Assembly (NCBI RefSeq): GCF_012271785.1
Contig: NZ_JAAWVT010000009.1
Span: forward strand, 62,001 to 126,000
From: Paeniglutamicibacter terrestris
GTDB taxonomy: Bacteria > Actinomycetota > Actinomycetes > Actinomycetales > Micrococcaceae
Length of the DNA stretch: 64,000 bases
Reading direction: 5' to 3'
Of this stretch, positions 1 to 9,384 are shown one piece after another (within the stretch, counting starts at the first letter, position 1; every line of letters starts with the position of its first letter). The notes beneath the pieces were generated by a model. It saw only the letters and a list, made by a program, of their open reading frames with translations. It was not told where the DNA came from and ran no database searches. Position numbers and translations under genes: made by a program.

Positions 1-1391
1 GAGGGCATCTGCGCCCGCTCATCGTTCGATTTCTGGTACATCTCGGCGGCCCAGCAGCGCAGCACAATGGTGGGCAGCGGTGAGGACGGCAGCGAGGCGC
101 CGGTTGGGATGACCCTGACGCCGGCCAGCATCAGGAACTCCGCCGGAAGGAAACCGGCTGGACCCAATACCACCAGCCGGAGCGCGCCAGAATTCAGTAG
201 CGGAAGCCATCTCACGATGGCTGCCCGCAGCACTGGTCCCCACGTCGTCTCGGTGCCCTTGAACCACACCCCACGTCCGGGAGGCAGACGCAACAGCACC
301 GGGGAATCGGACAGGACCCCGGGTTCAATGGCCATCGAAGAATCGGTGGCGAGCGCTCGCCGAACATGATCCTGCCGGCGTTTTCGCGCCCGACGCTTCG
401 CCCCGCGCCGGTGAGAGGCCTTTGGCGGTGGGGGATCTGCACCACCGGTGGTCTTCAACCAGGCGCTGCCCCTGCCGCGACCGATCACCAACGCGGGAAG
501 CTTATCGGTGCCCACTGCGCTGGACCCAGCAAGGCCTGCCGCCACGGCGCCGACCGGCGGTGCTAGATCCTCACGTCGTGTGGCATCCATCAGCGTCGCG
601 GCGATCCACGCCCGACGAAAGCGTTTCCGCGCACTCAAAATCATGAGCGCGGGCAAGCCTCCGGTCAGCAGCGAGATGGCCGAAAAAGCCAGAAAGAACA
701 CGCTATGCGTCATCAAAAATAGCCCGACGCCCAATCCCAGAGGAGCCAACGCGCCAACCAACAACATCGCTAAACGACTTCCTGGTTCGGTTGCGTCGAT
801 CACTACGGGTTCCGGCGGCCACCGCGGATTTCCCTCGGGCATACCGCGTGCCGGAAGTACGGCAAAGCTGCTAGTTCCGGCGGTGAAGGTGTCTCCCAGG
901 AGTATCCGTCGTTCGGTGATGGGCAACTGGGCGAAAAACACCCCGTTGGCCGAACCCTCGTCGCTGAGCACGATGGAGGTGTCATTCACCCGCAGCAAAG
1001 CGTGTCGGCGCGAGAGCTGGAGGTCACCAACGGATAGATCAACCTCGCCCCGGCCCAGCGCATAAACACCGCGGCGCAGGTGCAGCGAACCTCCCGGGTC
1101 GGGACCGCGCAGTACCACCAGCACCGGGGAACTACCCCTACGCAGTGACATTGATCCGCGGACCGCTGCCGGGTCCATCGGCGCATCACCGAGCAAGATC
1201 CGGCCCTGGAGCGGCAGCCGCTCTACCTGCTCGAGGTTCCGATCCGACCAAAACCAGCGCACCGTTGGCCAGCGGCGGTGAAGTTCCGCCGCCAACACCG
1301 CCCCGGCAACGGGCTCTGCTGCCGCTACCTCAAGGAGCAACGGCATCCCCAGAACGGGGGAGACAAGCTGGATGTACAGTACTTTTCCCAT
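1..1391 (-). CDS. FHA-domain FtsK/EssC-like membrane protein (3' end outside window)
   Basis: The minus frame stays open from an ATG at 1391 to the window edge (463 codons seen). No alternative start lies between this ATG and the upstream in-frame stop. Residues about 85-160 form a forkhead-associated domain with the usual GRG, LSRRHA and NG signatures, so it should bind phosphothreonine. Residues about 205-252 hold two adjacent membrane segments, followed by a basic cytoplasmic stretch. This order (FHA, two membrane helices, then by inference FtsK/SpoIIIE ATPase domains beyond the edge) is that of EssC/EccC-type secretion ATPases and of actinobacterial FHA-FtsK proteins. The ATPase part is not visible, so the family call is an inference. 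It is divergent from the pilus genes to its right. Confidence 0.75.
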   Translation of the reverse strand, partial: MGKVLYIQLVSPVLGMPLLLEVAAAEPVAGAVLAAELHRRWPTVRWFWSDRNLEQVERLPLQGRILLGDAPMDPAAVRGSMSLRRGSSPVLVVLRGPDPGGSLHLRRGVYALGRGEVDLSVGDLQLSRRHALLRVNDTSIVLSDEGSANGVFFAQLPITERRILLGDTFTAGTSSFAVLPARGMPEGNPRWPPEPVVIDATEPGSRLAMLLVGALAPLGLGVGLFLMTHSVFFLAFSAISLLTGGLPALMILSARKRFRRAWIAATLMDATRREDLAPPVGAVAAGLAGSSAVGTDKLPALVIGRGRGSAWLKTTGGADPPPPKASHRRGAKRRARKRRQDHVRRALATDSSMAIEPGVLSDSPVLLRLPPGRGVWFKGTETTWGPVLRAAIVRWLPLLNSGALRLVVLGPAGFLPAEFLMLAGVRVIPTGASLPSSPLPTIVLRCWAAEMYQKSNDERAQMP

Positions 1392-1824
1392 GGCCTTCCG
1401 CGCCCACTGTTCCTTCCCTGGCTGCCGCGGGCTATCGCTGGTGGGCCAGTTGTTGATCTGCTGCTGAGTCGCCGGGGTGTTCTCGAGTTTTGACCCGCGA
1501 ACGGGCGGATTTCACGTTGTGCGGCAGGTTTCTAATGTAGGGGTGAGCCGGGGTACCGACCGGGTCACGGGTGCGCGGCTGTGGATCGATGAGGGCTTCA
1601 TCGTGATGACTTCTCCACAGATGTGGCTGGAGCCTTGATGCTGCGGCCGTGCGCGAGTATGGTCACGGTACTGCGCACTACAGCTAACTGGATATCGCCG
1701 ATCGCCAGCACCAACGGGAACCGAACATGCGAGGCAGGCACCCCGTCCCACCCTTCCCGTCCGCTTCGTCGAGCGGCTCCGTTTCCGACCTACCCCGGAA
1801 GCGGTTTACGGGCGGAGAAGCACC
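1392..1824. other. Intergenic region between FHA/FtsK-like gene and tadA
   Basis: This 433-bp divergent spacer must hold the promoters for both neighbours. No convincing small gene is visible. A purine-rich ribosome-binding site (GGCGGAGAAG) lies just before the tadA start. Confidence 0.5.
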
Positions 1825-3054
1825 ATGTCAGAAGGATTGGCGATCGTCGAGGATGAGGTACGTGAACTCATCCGCAGGCGGGGACTAGATCCCGCCACAC
1901 AGATTGCCGAGGTCCGCCGACTGATCGATGACGTCGTCGGTGAATACGACCAACGTTCCTTGCTGGGTGTTCTGCCCGCGCTGGGGGACCTGTCATTGGC
2001 TCGCCGGCGGGTGATGGATACGGTGGCCGGGCTGGGGGCCTTGCAGCCGTTACTTGATGACGACGAAGTGGAAGAAATCTGGCTAAATTCGCCGCATGAG
2101 GTCTACGCGGCACGCGGTGGAACCAGTGAACTGACATCGGTTCGGCTCTCCGAAGCCGAAATTCCGGCTTTGGTGGAACGCATGCTGAAGTCCTCGGGGC
2201 GTCGGCTCGATCTTTCTCAGCCGTTTGTCGATTGCCAATTGGTCGATGGATCACGATTACACGTGGTGATCCCGGATATCACTCGAAAGCACTGGGCGGT
2301 AAACATCCGCAAGTTCATTGCTCGGGCCAGCCGACTCGAGCACCTGGTGGAGCTCGGCTCCCTTAGCCGGCAAGCAGCCCACTACCTGGACGTTGCCGTC
2401 GGGGCAGGACTCAACGTTCTCGTTTCGGGTGCTACCCAATCGGGAAAAACCACAATGCTCAACTGCCTGGCCTCCTCCATCGGAAGTCGTGAACGCGTTG
2501 TCACCATCGAGGAGATTTTTGAGCTGCAAATTAATCTTCGCGACGTGGTGGGGATGCAGACACGGCAACAGAATCTTGAGGGCACCGGCGAAATTAGCAT
2601 GCGCAAGCTGGTCAAGGAAGCGTTGCGTATGCGTCCAGACCGCTTAGTCATCGGCGAAGTTCGTGAGGCCGAAGCACTGGACATGTTGATCGCCTTAAAT
2701 TCTGGGCTGCCCGGGCTCTCAACGATTCACGCGAATTCTGCCCACGACGCGGTCACCAAAATCTGCACCTTGCCACTCCTCGCCGGAGAAAATATTTCCG
2801 CGGCCTTTGTGGTTCCCACGGTTGCTGCGTGCATCGACCTGGTGGTTCATTGCCGCCGCGACGCCACCGGGCGCCGATTTGTTGGGCAGATCATGGCGCT
2901 GGGCAGGCGCGTAGAAAACGGTGCGATCGAAACAACCATTCTCTTTGACCAATCCGATGGAACACTGCGGCTTCAACCCGCGGCGGACCTCGCACATCAG
3001 AAGTTGATCGATGCCGGGATCGACATCGCCGAACTCGGGCGGCTTGTGGCATGA
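1825..3054 (+). CDS. tadA: Flp pilus assembly ATPase TadA/CpaF
   Basis: This 409-residue protein is a secretion ATPase of the TadA/VirB11-like family and powers pilin polymerisation at the cytoplasmic face of the Tad machine. Walker A is GATQSGKT at residues 202-209. It is followed by the TIEEIFELQ Walker-B/Asp-box region, the RPDRLVIGEVRE segment and a histidine-box motif (LSTIHANSA). The first 190 residues are the usual CpaF N-domain. GGCGGAGAAG precedes the ATG. It overlaps tadB by four bases (ATGA), so the two are translationally coupled. No TadZ/CpaE-like gene is seen upstream inside the window. Confidence 0.93.
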   Translation: MSEGLAIVEDEVRELIRRRGLDPATQIAEVRRLIDDVVGEYDQRSLLGVLPALGDLSLARRRVMDTVAGLGALQPLLDDDEVEEIWLNSPHEVYAARGGTSELTSVRLSEAEIPALVERMLKSSGRRLDLSQPFVDCQLVDGSRLHVVIPDITRKHWAVNIRKFIARASRLEHLVELGSLSRQAAHYLDVAVGAGLNVLVSGATQSGKTTMLNCLASSIGSRERVVTIEEIFELQINLRDVVGMQTRQQNLEGTGEISMRKLVKEALRMRPDRLVIGEVREAEALDMLIALNSGLPGLSTIHANSAHDAVTKICTLPLLAGENISAAFVVPTVAACIDLVVHCRRDATGRRFVGQIMALGRRVENGAIETTILFDQSDGTLRLQPAADLAHQKLIDAGIDIAELGRLVA

Positions 3055-3902
3055 GCATCATTCTGGGCCTCACTTTAGGGTTCGGGCTGCTGCTTGTTTT
3101 CAATGCCTTTAGCCCGCGAATCCGGCCCATCGTTGGCGCGTCGCCCGGCCGCATTGAAAATCTGCTGCTGCATGCGGGGCTGGACAAGGTGAGTCGCGGT
3201 GGATTCATTTCTGCCTCGCTCACTTCGGGGGTCATCGTGGGGCTCATCGTCTTGATCTTGACCGCGGCACCGCTGATCTCCCTGACCTTCGCCGGATTTG
3301 GCATATGTGCGCCGTGGATGTTGGTCTCGCATCAGGCGGCAAAGCGTGCGGCGAACCTTCGCGAGCAATGGCCCGATGTCGTTGACCACCTGCGCTCGGC
3401 TATTAGGGCGGGAATGTCCTTGCCGGAGGCGCTGACCCAACTTGGTCAACAAGGTCCGGAGGCTCTACGCCCGGCATTTTCCGACTTCGGCCTCGACTAT
3501 CGCGCCACCGCTCGTTTTAACGACTCGTTGGAACGCTTGGCAGCACGGCTTGCGGATCCGGTGGCCGACAAGATTGTTGAAGCCCTGCGCATCACCCGCG
3601 AAGTCGGAGGCACGGACTTGGGAGAAATGCTGGGGACCCTGAGCTCCTTCCTGCGCGACTCGGCCCGGACCCGCGGCGAACTCGAAGCTCGGCAATCTTG
3701 GACCGTCTCGGCAGCCCGGCTAGCGATCGCCGCACCGTGGGTCATCCTGCTGTTGCTCGCCAGCCAACCTGCCGCCGTCTACGCTTACTCCACCTTCAGC
3801 GGAATGCTTGTCCTGATCGGGGGGCTGGTGGTGTCGTTCATTTGCTACCGAGCCATGATGCGCATCGGCCAATTGCCCGAGGAAGAGCGGGTATTCAGAT
3901 GA
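3051..3902 (+). CDS. tadB: Tad pilus inner-membrane platform protein TadB
   Basis: This 283-residue protein has N-terminal membrane helices, then a cytoplasmic type II secretion F (GspF-like) domain (about residues 90-220; AIRAGMSLPEAL and REVGGTDLGEMLGTL are typical), and C-terminal hydrophobic helices. TadB forms, with TadC, the membrane platform on which the TadA ATPase acts. The gene starts inside the tadA stop and ends inside the tadC start, both with ATGA overlaps. This indicates a tightly coupled operon. Confidence 0.88.
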   Translation: MSIILGLTLGFGLLLVFNAFSPRIRPIVGASPGRIENLLLHAGLDKVSRGGFISASLTSGVIVGLIVLILTAAPLISLTFAGFGICAPWMLVSHQAAKRAANLREQWPDVVDHLRSAIRAGMSLPEALTQLGQQGPEALRPAFSDFGLDYRATARFNDSLERLAARLADPVADKIVEALRITREVGGTDLGEMLGTLSSFLRDSARTRGELEARQSWTVSAARLAIAAPWVILLLLASQPAAVYAYSTFSGMLVLIGGLVVSFICYRAMMRIGQLPEEERVFR

Positions 3903-4840
3903 GTGGCACCATGATTCTTGCCCTAGTACTGGGACTGGCTTTGGGCAGCGGCCTGTGGCTGGTCTTGGTACGCATTCCACAGATGCGCCCGGTGACGTTT
4001 TCCCAACGTGTGGCTCCGCATTTGCGGGCTGGCCGTAACGGGTCACGAATGCTCGGCGAACCCTTCAGCGCACAAACGCCCTTTGGGCCACTCGGCCGTA
4101 TCCTCGGCCCCGTGCTTGGCGACCTGGCCAAGATCTCCCAACGCTTTAATCCCAGCAGTGAGGCACTTGCCCGGCGACTTTTGCGGGCGGGACTGCGAAT
4201 GAGCGTGCTCGACTTCCGTGCCCAACAGCTGTTGTGGTCGGCGGGGATGACCTTGGTAGGGGCGGTACTGATCGGCGTCAACATGGCCGCGGGACGGTTC
4301 AATCCGATGCTGGCCCTGGTGGTGTTGATCTTCTGCGCAGTCGGAGGCTACCTACTGCGTGACTGGTATTTGGGACAGCAAAGTAGCAAGCGCAGTAGAC
4401 GGATCCTTAACCAATTCCCGACGATCGCCGAACTGATGGCCTTGGCGGTCGCCGCGGGCGAAAGCACCGTCGGATCCATCGAGCGGGTGGCCCGCACCTC
4501 CAAGGGAGCGCTGAGCGAGGAATTTTCGTTAACCTTGGCGCACGTGCGGGCGGGGGCGACGCTTGCCGAAGCGCTCGCCGAGATGGCGGACAGAATCCGG
4601 CTGACGGCGATGACGCGGTTTGTTGACGCGATCACAGTGGCCAGCGAACGCGGAACCCCCATTGCCGCGGTCATGCGCGCGCAGGCTCAGGACGTACGAG
4701 ATGCAGCAAAGCGCGAGTTGATGGAAACGGCCGGAAAAAAGGAGATTGGCATGATGGTTCCCATTGTCTTCGGCGTACTTCCCCTGACCATCGTTTTTGC
4801 CGTTTTCCCGGGCCTCTCGCTGATCGATATGAACTACTAA
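3899..4840 (+). CDS. tadC: Tad pilus inner-membrane platform protein TadC
   Basis: The product is 313 residues from the ATG that overlaps the tadB stop. A farther upstream in-frame start (3698) would run through the tadB coding region and was rejected. It has an N-terminal membrane helix, a central pair of helices around residues 105-150, then a GspF/T2SSF domain (NQFPTIAELMALAVAAGES, ERGTPIAAVM) and a C-terminal helix. It is the second platform subunit and is smaller than many TadC proteins. A 260-bp spacer follows before the pilin gene; nothing convincing is coded there. Confidence 0.87.
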   Translation: MSGTMILALVLGLALGSGLWLVLVRIPQMRPVTFSQRVAPHLRAGRNGSRMLGEPFSAQTPFGPLGRILGPVLGDLAKISQRFNPSSEALARRLLRAGLRMSVLDFRAQQLLWSAGMTLVGAVLIGVNMAAGRFNPMLALVVLIFCAVGGYLLRDWYLGQQSSKRSRRILNQFPTIAELMALAVAAGESTVGSIERVARTSKGALSEEFSLTLAHVRAGATLAEALAEMADRIRLTAMTRFVDAITVASERGTPIAAVMRAQAQDVRDAAKRELMETAGKKEIGMMVPIVFGVLPLTIVFAVFPGLSLIDMNY

Positions 4841-5100
4841 TGACTTACAGCCTAGGAGGCCAACCTGCACTAACACCAGTAAACGAAGCCCACACATGGT
4901 TTCTACAAAGCAGCAGCTGCGCCCGAGCTGGACGTGGCGAACAACGGTTCATCCAGGAGTCAGAAGCGAGAACTGACCCAGCTGGAGCAACGGTCCGCGG
5001 AACGTGAGGAATCCCGGGGACAGACAGAATAGCATTCACGCATCACGTGTCTCGGTGTGAGTTCTACGCACGGGGACGCAAACCAGCAAGGAGAAGGATC

Positions 5101-5334
5101 ATGAGGATTGCACGGCAGGTGGGGATGTTGGTAGCCGGAATGGGGATCTGGCTGAGCACGAGTTTCATGAGGTTAGCCGGGCGCATTAAACGTAATGAAC
5201 GTGGCGACGTTCCCGGCTGGGTCATGATCACTTTGATGAGCGCGTTGTTGGTTGCAGCTCTCTTGGCGGTAGCAGGGCCCCGTCTGGAGGAACTCTTCAA
5301 CCAAGCCATCGACCGCGTAGCAGGCATGGGCTAG
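5101..5334 (+). CDS. Short Flp-type pilin (DUF4244-like)
   Basis: The product is 77 residues. The start at 5101 is chosen because a strong ribosome-binding site (AAGGAGAAGG) sits four bases upstream; an in-frame ATG at 5047 lacks one. A basic leader of about 45 residues ends in RNERGDVPGW and is followed by a single hydrophobic helix and a short amphipathic tail. This matches a prepilin cut after a glycine by a TadV/type IV prepilin peptidase. By position and shape it is the major Flp fibre subunit. The long leader is unusual for a Flp pilin, but similar forms occur in actinobacterial Tad loci. Confidence 0.75.
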   Translation: MRIARQVGMLVAGMGIWLSTSFMRLAGRIKRNERGDVPGWVMITLMSALLVAALLAVAGPRLEELFNQAIDRVAGMG

Positions 5335-5343
5335 CGAGTCATC

Positions 5344-5751
5344 ATGCCTCGGCCAGCACGGTATTCCAATGAGGGCGCCGAGGACAACGAACGTGGATCC
5401 GCGGTTGCCGAATTCGTGATGGTCTCTGCGCTGCTCATTGCCGTGTTTCTAGCCATCCTGCAGCTCACCTTTGCCCTCCACGTTAGGAATACTCTGCTTG
5501 ATGCAGCGGCGTCCGGCGCCCGCTACGGCACGCTGGCCGATCGGGGGCCGGGCGATGGGATCTATCGCACGCAGGAGATTATCCGTGGGGCGCTTAACGA
5601 CCGATTTGCCTCGGATGTTCAGGCCACGTCCACCACTGTTGGTGGAACACCGGGGCTACGCATTACCGTGCGAACAGCGATACCGGTTTTTGGACTGTTC
5701 CCATTCGTGGGTGAATTTATTGTTCACGGGGAATCGGTGCGCTATGGATAA
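5344..5751 (+). CDS. tadE: TadE-like pseudopilin
   Basis: The product is 135 residues. The motif ERGSAVAEFVMVSALLIAVF (residues about 17-36) is the TadE signature: a Glu-containing helix following a processing site. The remainder is an extracytoplasmic domain. TadE-family pseudopilins are thought to assist pilus assembly or anchoring. It lies 9 bp after the pilin gene and overlaps the next pseudopilin gene by eight bases. Confidence 0.82.
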   Translation: MPRPARYSNEGAEDNERGSAVAEFVMVSALLIAVFLAILQLTFALHVRNTLLDAAASGARYGTLADRGPGDGIYRTQEIIRGALNDRFASDVQATSTTVGGTPGLRITVRTAIPVFGLFPFVGEFIVHGESVRYG

Positions 5752-6169
5752 TGCCCGAACGGAGGAACGCCAAGAAGGATCCTCAATAATCGAGTTCATT
5801 TTCTTGGTAGTGCTTCTACTGGTGCCGTTGGTCTATTTGGTTGTCGGCGCCGCATCCATTCAGGCTGCCAGCTACGCGGCGGTGGGGGCAGCCGATCACG
5901 CAGCTAAGGTGTTTGTCACCGCCGAAGAAGAAGGACAGGCTCAGGCCCGCGCGTCAGATGCCGTCCGTCGTGCAGCGGCGAACATGGAGATCAGTGCGGA
6001 TCGAACCAACTTTAGCTATAGCTGCAACGGTGTTTGCTTGTCCCCGGGTAGCACTGTGACCATCCAAGTGAGCATCGAGATTAATCTTCCGTTGCTTCCC
6101 GAGGGCTGGGGCTGGCGCACTGGCAATGTGTCATCGAACGCGACGCAGAGAGTTGACCTGTATGGATAG
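5744..6169 (+). CDS. Second TadE/TadF-like pseudopilin
   Basis: The product is 141 residues from the ATG at 5744, inside the end of tadE. Starts further upstream only extend into the tadE frame. A short N-terminus with QEGSSIIEFIFLVVLLLVPL is again the TadE-type processed helix, here with a Ser-Ile-Ile-Glu core. Two cysteines (YSCNGVC) may form a disulphide outside the cell. It is the second of three consecutive pseudopilin genes and overlaps the next by eight bases. Confidence 0.78.
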   Translation: MDNARTEERQEGSSIIEFIFLVVLLLVPLVYLVVGAASIQAASYAAVGAADHAAKVFVTAEEEGQAQARASDAVRRAAANMEISADRTNFSYSCNGVCLSPGSTVTIQVSIEINLPLLPEGWGWRTGNVSSNATQRVDLYG

Positions 6170-6662
6170 GTGCCAGGAACTTCAGAATCGGATGCTTACG
6201 CGAATCCGACGGTTCGGCGCTACCCAACGCCGGGGTGAGCCTGATGCTGGGCAGTCTATGGTGTTAATTATTGGGATGATCGCCATAGCGTTGTTGGCCA
6301 TCAGTGTGATGTTGGCGGCTACTGCCGTGAACGTGCAGGCCCACAAGCTATTGTCCCTGGCCGATGGGGCAGTCACCGCTGCTGCTGACAACTTCGAACT
6401 CACGGCCGGTGGCGACCAAGTTGCCACTCTCCGGTTGAATTCTGCGGAAGTCAGACGCGCAGCGGAGAAGTACCTCACGGATGTGAGCGCCGGAGCAGAC
6501 TTCGCTGATCTTCAGATCATCAGCGCCGGTGCCGAGCCCGACACGGTGACGGCGCATGTGAGACTGGGCGCGGTGGTTCATCCGCCAATTATCGGTTGGC
6601 TTGTCCCGCGCGGGGTTTCCATCCATGTGGACTCCTATGCTCGTACCTTGCTTTCTCGGTGA
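6162..6662 (+). CDS. TadG/TadE-like secreted protein (helicase-secretion-neighbourhood type)
   Basis: The product is 166 residues from the ATG overlapping the previous stop; a start at 6192 is also possible. A basic N-terminus with GEPDAGQSMVLIIGM leads into one hydrophobic helix, then an extracytoplasmic domain with alternating acidic and hydrophobic stretches. This resembles the actinobacterial secreted TadE-like proteins that close Tad operons. It is the last gene of the cluster; 185 bp separate it from prfB. Confidence 0.7.
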   Translation: MDRCQELQNRMLTRIRRFGATQRRGEPDAGQSMVLIIGMIAIALLAISVMLAATAVNVQAHKLLSLADGAVTAAADNFELTAGGDQVATLRLNSAEVRRAAEKYLTDVSAGADFADLQIISAGAEPDTVTAHVRLGAVVHPPIIGWLVPRGVSIHVDSYARTLLSR

Positions 6663-6847
6663 CGTACGGATTCGACGACTCGCACCATCGTGCAGTTTGT
6701 CCTCCGAGCGAACGCTGGCCTGAGCATCGGCGCTCGCCGAAAACGCTGAAAAATATGATGCGTGCCAAAGTCATGTTCGGATCAGGCTGGCTAAAATGCG
6801 CGCTGGGGCAAAGCGTGGTGCCGTAAATGTCGTAGGCTGGAACCACC

Positions 6848-7963
6848 ATGGCCTCAACTGACTTTCCCGCCGAAATCCGTTCACTGCGCTCCACCTATGC
6901 TTCGATTGAAGAGGTTTCCGATGTGCCGCGCATCCGCGCGGACATCGCAATGCTCTCCGAAGAAGCCGGAGTCCCCGATCTTTGGGATAACCCGGCAGCT
7001 GCTCAAATTGTCACGTCGAAACTCTCACACCGACAATCTGAACTTGAGCGGCTGACGACGATCGGTACTCGTATCGAGGACTTGGAAGTACTTGTCGAAC
7101 TCGCTGAGATGGAGGACGACGAAGACACTTTGCAGGAAGCCGAAACTGAGCTCAAGTCTGTGCGAAAGTCGTTGGCTGATCTTGAAGTGGTTACGCTGCT
7201 TTCCGGTGAATACGATTCCCGTCACGCAGTTGTCACGATTCGGGCGGGTGCTGGCGGCGTGGACGCTGCTGATTTCGCTGAGATGCTGATGCGGATGTAT
7301 CTGCGGTGGGCTGAAAAGCACGGTTACTCAACGCAGGTTATGGACACTTCCTACGCGGAAGAAGCGGGTCTGAAGTCCGCAACGTTCGAAGTCAACGCGC
7401 CATATGCCTTCGGTACATTGTCCGTAGAAGCTGGTACACACCGGCTGGTACGAATCTCGCCCTTCGATAACCAGGGCCGTCGCCAGACTTCCTTCGCCGC
7501 GGTAGAAGTGATTCCGCTGATTGAACAGAACGATTCCGTCGAAATTCCGGAGAACGAAATCCGAGTTGATGTGTATCGCTCCTCGGGTCCGGGTGGGCAA
7601 TCGGTCAACACCACGGACTCGGCTGTTCGAATGACGCACATTCCTACCGGAATCGTCGTTTCGATGCAGAACGAAAAATCGCAGATCCAAAACCGCGCAG
7701 CCGCCTTGCGGGTGCTGCAATCACGGTTGCTGTTGGTGAAGAAGGCCGAACAGGATGCACAGAAGAAGCAGCTGGCCGGTGATGTGAAGGCATCATGGGG
7801 AGATCAGATGCGATCCTACGTGCTCAATCCGTACCAAATGGTCAAGGACCTTCGCACCGAACACGAAGTTGGAAACACCTCCGCGGTGTTCGACGGTGAA
7901 ATCGATGACTTCATCGATGCTGGCATCCGTTGGAGAGCCTCCCAACGTCGTCCAACGGACTAA
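6848..7963 (+). CDS. prfB: Peptide chain release factor 2
   Basis: The product is 371 residues. RF2 recognises UGA and UAA and triggers peptidyl-tRNA hydrolysis. The stop-codon-reading SPF motif is at residues 204-206 and the catalytic GGQ at 249-251 ([15 protein letters not shown]). The reading frame is continuous, so the autoregulatory internal UGA frameshift found in many bacterial prfB genes is absent. The order prfB-ftsE-ftsX is a conserved actinobacterial arrangement. A strong terminator follows. Confidence 0.97.
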   Translation: MASTDFPAEIRSLRSTYASIEEVSDVPRIRADIAMLSEEAGVPDLWDNPAAAQIVTSKLSHRQSELERLTTIGTRIEDLEVLVELAEMEDDEDTLQEAETELKSVRKSLADLEVVTLLSGEYDSRHAVVTIRAGAGGVDAADFAEMLMRMYLRWAEKHGYSTQVMDTSYAEEAGLKSATFEVNAPYAFGTLSVEAGTHRLVRISPFDNQGRRQTSFAAVEVIPLIEQNDSVEIPENEIRVDVYRSSGPGGQSVNTTDSAVRMTHIPTGIVVSMQNEKSQIQNRAAALRVLQSRLLLVKKAEQDAQKKQLAGDVKASWGDQMRSYVLNPYQMVKDLRTEHEVGNTSAVFDGEIDDFIDAGIRWRASQRRPTD

Positions 7964-7977
7964 ACAGCCAAGCCGTG

Positions 7978-8030
7978 ATGGGTTACTCGAAAACGTTTCA
8001 GTACGTTTCGATGTAACCCATTTCTGTTTT
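7978..8030 (+). terminator. Rho-independent terminator of prfB
   Basis: A long hairpin pairs ATGGGTTAC plus TCGAAAACG with CGTTTCGA plus GTAACCCAT around a short loop. It is followed by a T-rich run (TTTCTGTTTT). Confidence 0.85.
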
Positions 8031-8556
8031 GGGGCTGTTTTAGGCCAGCGAGACCATTGATGGGCTCTCGAATGAATGAATGGATGGCGTTCGTTCTGTG
8101 GGTGTTGCTGGGCAATTTTCGGTGGCTGACGAAGCGTTTCGATAGCGGAAAACCACCAAAGAAGCCGTTGGCTAGATCACAGGCATTGGCTTCTTTTCGA
8201 AAATAAGGATTGGAACGCTCCCAAAGCCAGAGCGAGCTGGATCATCCTCAGCGAGGAATGAGGTGAAGGTTCGTTCCTTCGTCCCAAGTCGTGGCACAAC
8301 TACGTTGATTCGTAGTTGGGCCAGCGCTTCTGGTGGGTAGTGGCCGAGCGGCAGCAAAACAGAGAATAGTCTGCATACCTCCGTGTATAAACGAGAACAG
8401 CTGCCTTTCATCCGGCTCACAGAATGGTGACACACCCCCGCTTTGTGTCGGGTGGTGCTGTTCGGGCGGATAGAGTTCAAGTGCTGGCTATGCAACTTCC
8501 TCAAACCAAGTCCCGTGCCTGGATCACGCGCCGGCGATCCTGCGGGCAGAGCTGCG
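8031..8556. other. Intergenic region before ftsE
   Basis: About 525 bp separate the prfB terminator from the ftsE start. A possible second hairpin (AAGAAGCC paired with GGCTTCTT, then TTTT) lies near 8158-8198. A 135-codon minus frame crosses this region and the ftsE start but has no recognisable features. The ftsE promoter is expected here. Confidence 0.4.
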
Positions 8557-9384
8557 ATGATTAGATTCGAAAACGTCACGATGGTCTATGACCAGAAGTC
8601 ACGCCTTGGCTCGGAAAACGCGCGCCCCGGTCTTGACGACGTAACCATTGAAATTGACCGTGGCGATTTTGCGTTTCTTGTGGGGGCTTCTGGCTCCGGC
8701 AAATCCACGTTCCTTCGCCTCATCCTGCGCGAAATCGTTGCCACAGGTGGAGCCGTCCACGTTGCTGGACAGAATGTTGCCCGCATCCCATCTTGGCGCG
8801 TGCCCAAGTTGCGTCGTGGCATCGGAGTTGTCTTCCAAGACTTCCGCCTCCTGCCGCAGAAGAACGTTTTTGAAAACGTGGCCTTTGCTATGCAGGTCGT
8901 CGGAGAGAGCCGAAGTGCCATCCGTGACCATGTCCCCGAGATCTTGAAGCTTGTTGGGCTCGAAGGCAAAGAGAAACGACGCCCGGATGAACTCTCCGGT
9001 GGCGAACAGCAGCGAGTGGCTATTGCCCGTGCTATCGCTAACAAGCCTCAGATACTCCTCGCCGATGAGCCGACCGGAAACTTGGATCCGGCCACCAGCG
9101 TGGGCATCATGAACGTCCTAGACAGGATTAATCAAAACGGAACCACAGTTTTGATGGCCACGCATGATGACGGCATCGTCAATTCAATGCGCCGCCGCGT
9201 TGTGGAATTGTCACTGGGCAAGATTGTGCGAGATGAAACCGCCGGTGAATACACCTCGATGATTCCGGTAATCAACCAGGACGGCACGCGCGAATTGCGA
9301 CAGGCCGACCACAGCACCTGGCACAAACCGCAGACCGGCAGCCAGGCCTTTGCGCCGTTCGACACTGAGGACGACTTGCCATGA
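8557..9384 (+). CDS. ftsE: Cell division ABC transporter ATP-binding protein FtsE
   Basis: The product is 275 residues from the ATG at 8557; the frame extends 38 codons further upstream, but [11 protein letters not shown] is the family N-terminus. Walker A GASGSGKS is at 43-50, the ABC signature LSGGE at 146-150 and Walker B ILLADE at 166-171, with an H-loop in MATHDD. FtsE dimerises under FtsX and couples ATP hydrolysis to activation of periplasmic peptidoglycan hydrolases at the division site. The C-terminus is about 40 residues longer than in Escherichia coli, as in other actinobacteria. It overlaps ftsX by ATGA. Confidence 0.95.
   Translation: MIRFENVTMVYDQKSRLGSENARPGLDDVTIEIDRGDFAFLVGASGSGKSTFLRLILREIVATGGAVHVAGQNVARIPSWRVPKLRRGIGVVFQDFRLLPQKNVFENVAFAMQVVGESRSAIRDHVPEILKLVGLEGKEKRRPDELSGGEQQRVAIARAIANKPQILLADEPTGNLDPATSVGIMNVLDRINQNGTTVLMATHDDGIVNSMRRRVVELSLGKIVRDETAGEYTSMIPVINQDGTRELRQADHSTWHKPQTGSQAFAPFDTEDDLP

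Noticed and set aside
448-1065. Long plus-strand frame of 205 codons
   Set aside because: It is antisense to the FHA-domain gene, whose minus frame reads a clear FHA motif through the same bases.
4841-5100. Possible 26-codon gene at about 4896-4976
   Set aside because: It has no ribosome-binding site and no protein-like character. Treated as the leader region of the pilin gene.
8172-8579. Minus-strand frame of 135 codons before ftsE
   Set aside because: It crosses the ftsE start, has no recognisable motif and no neighbours on its strand. Left as intergenic.
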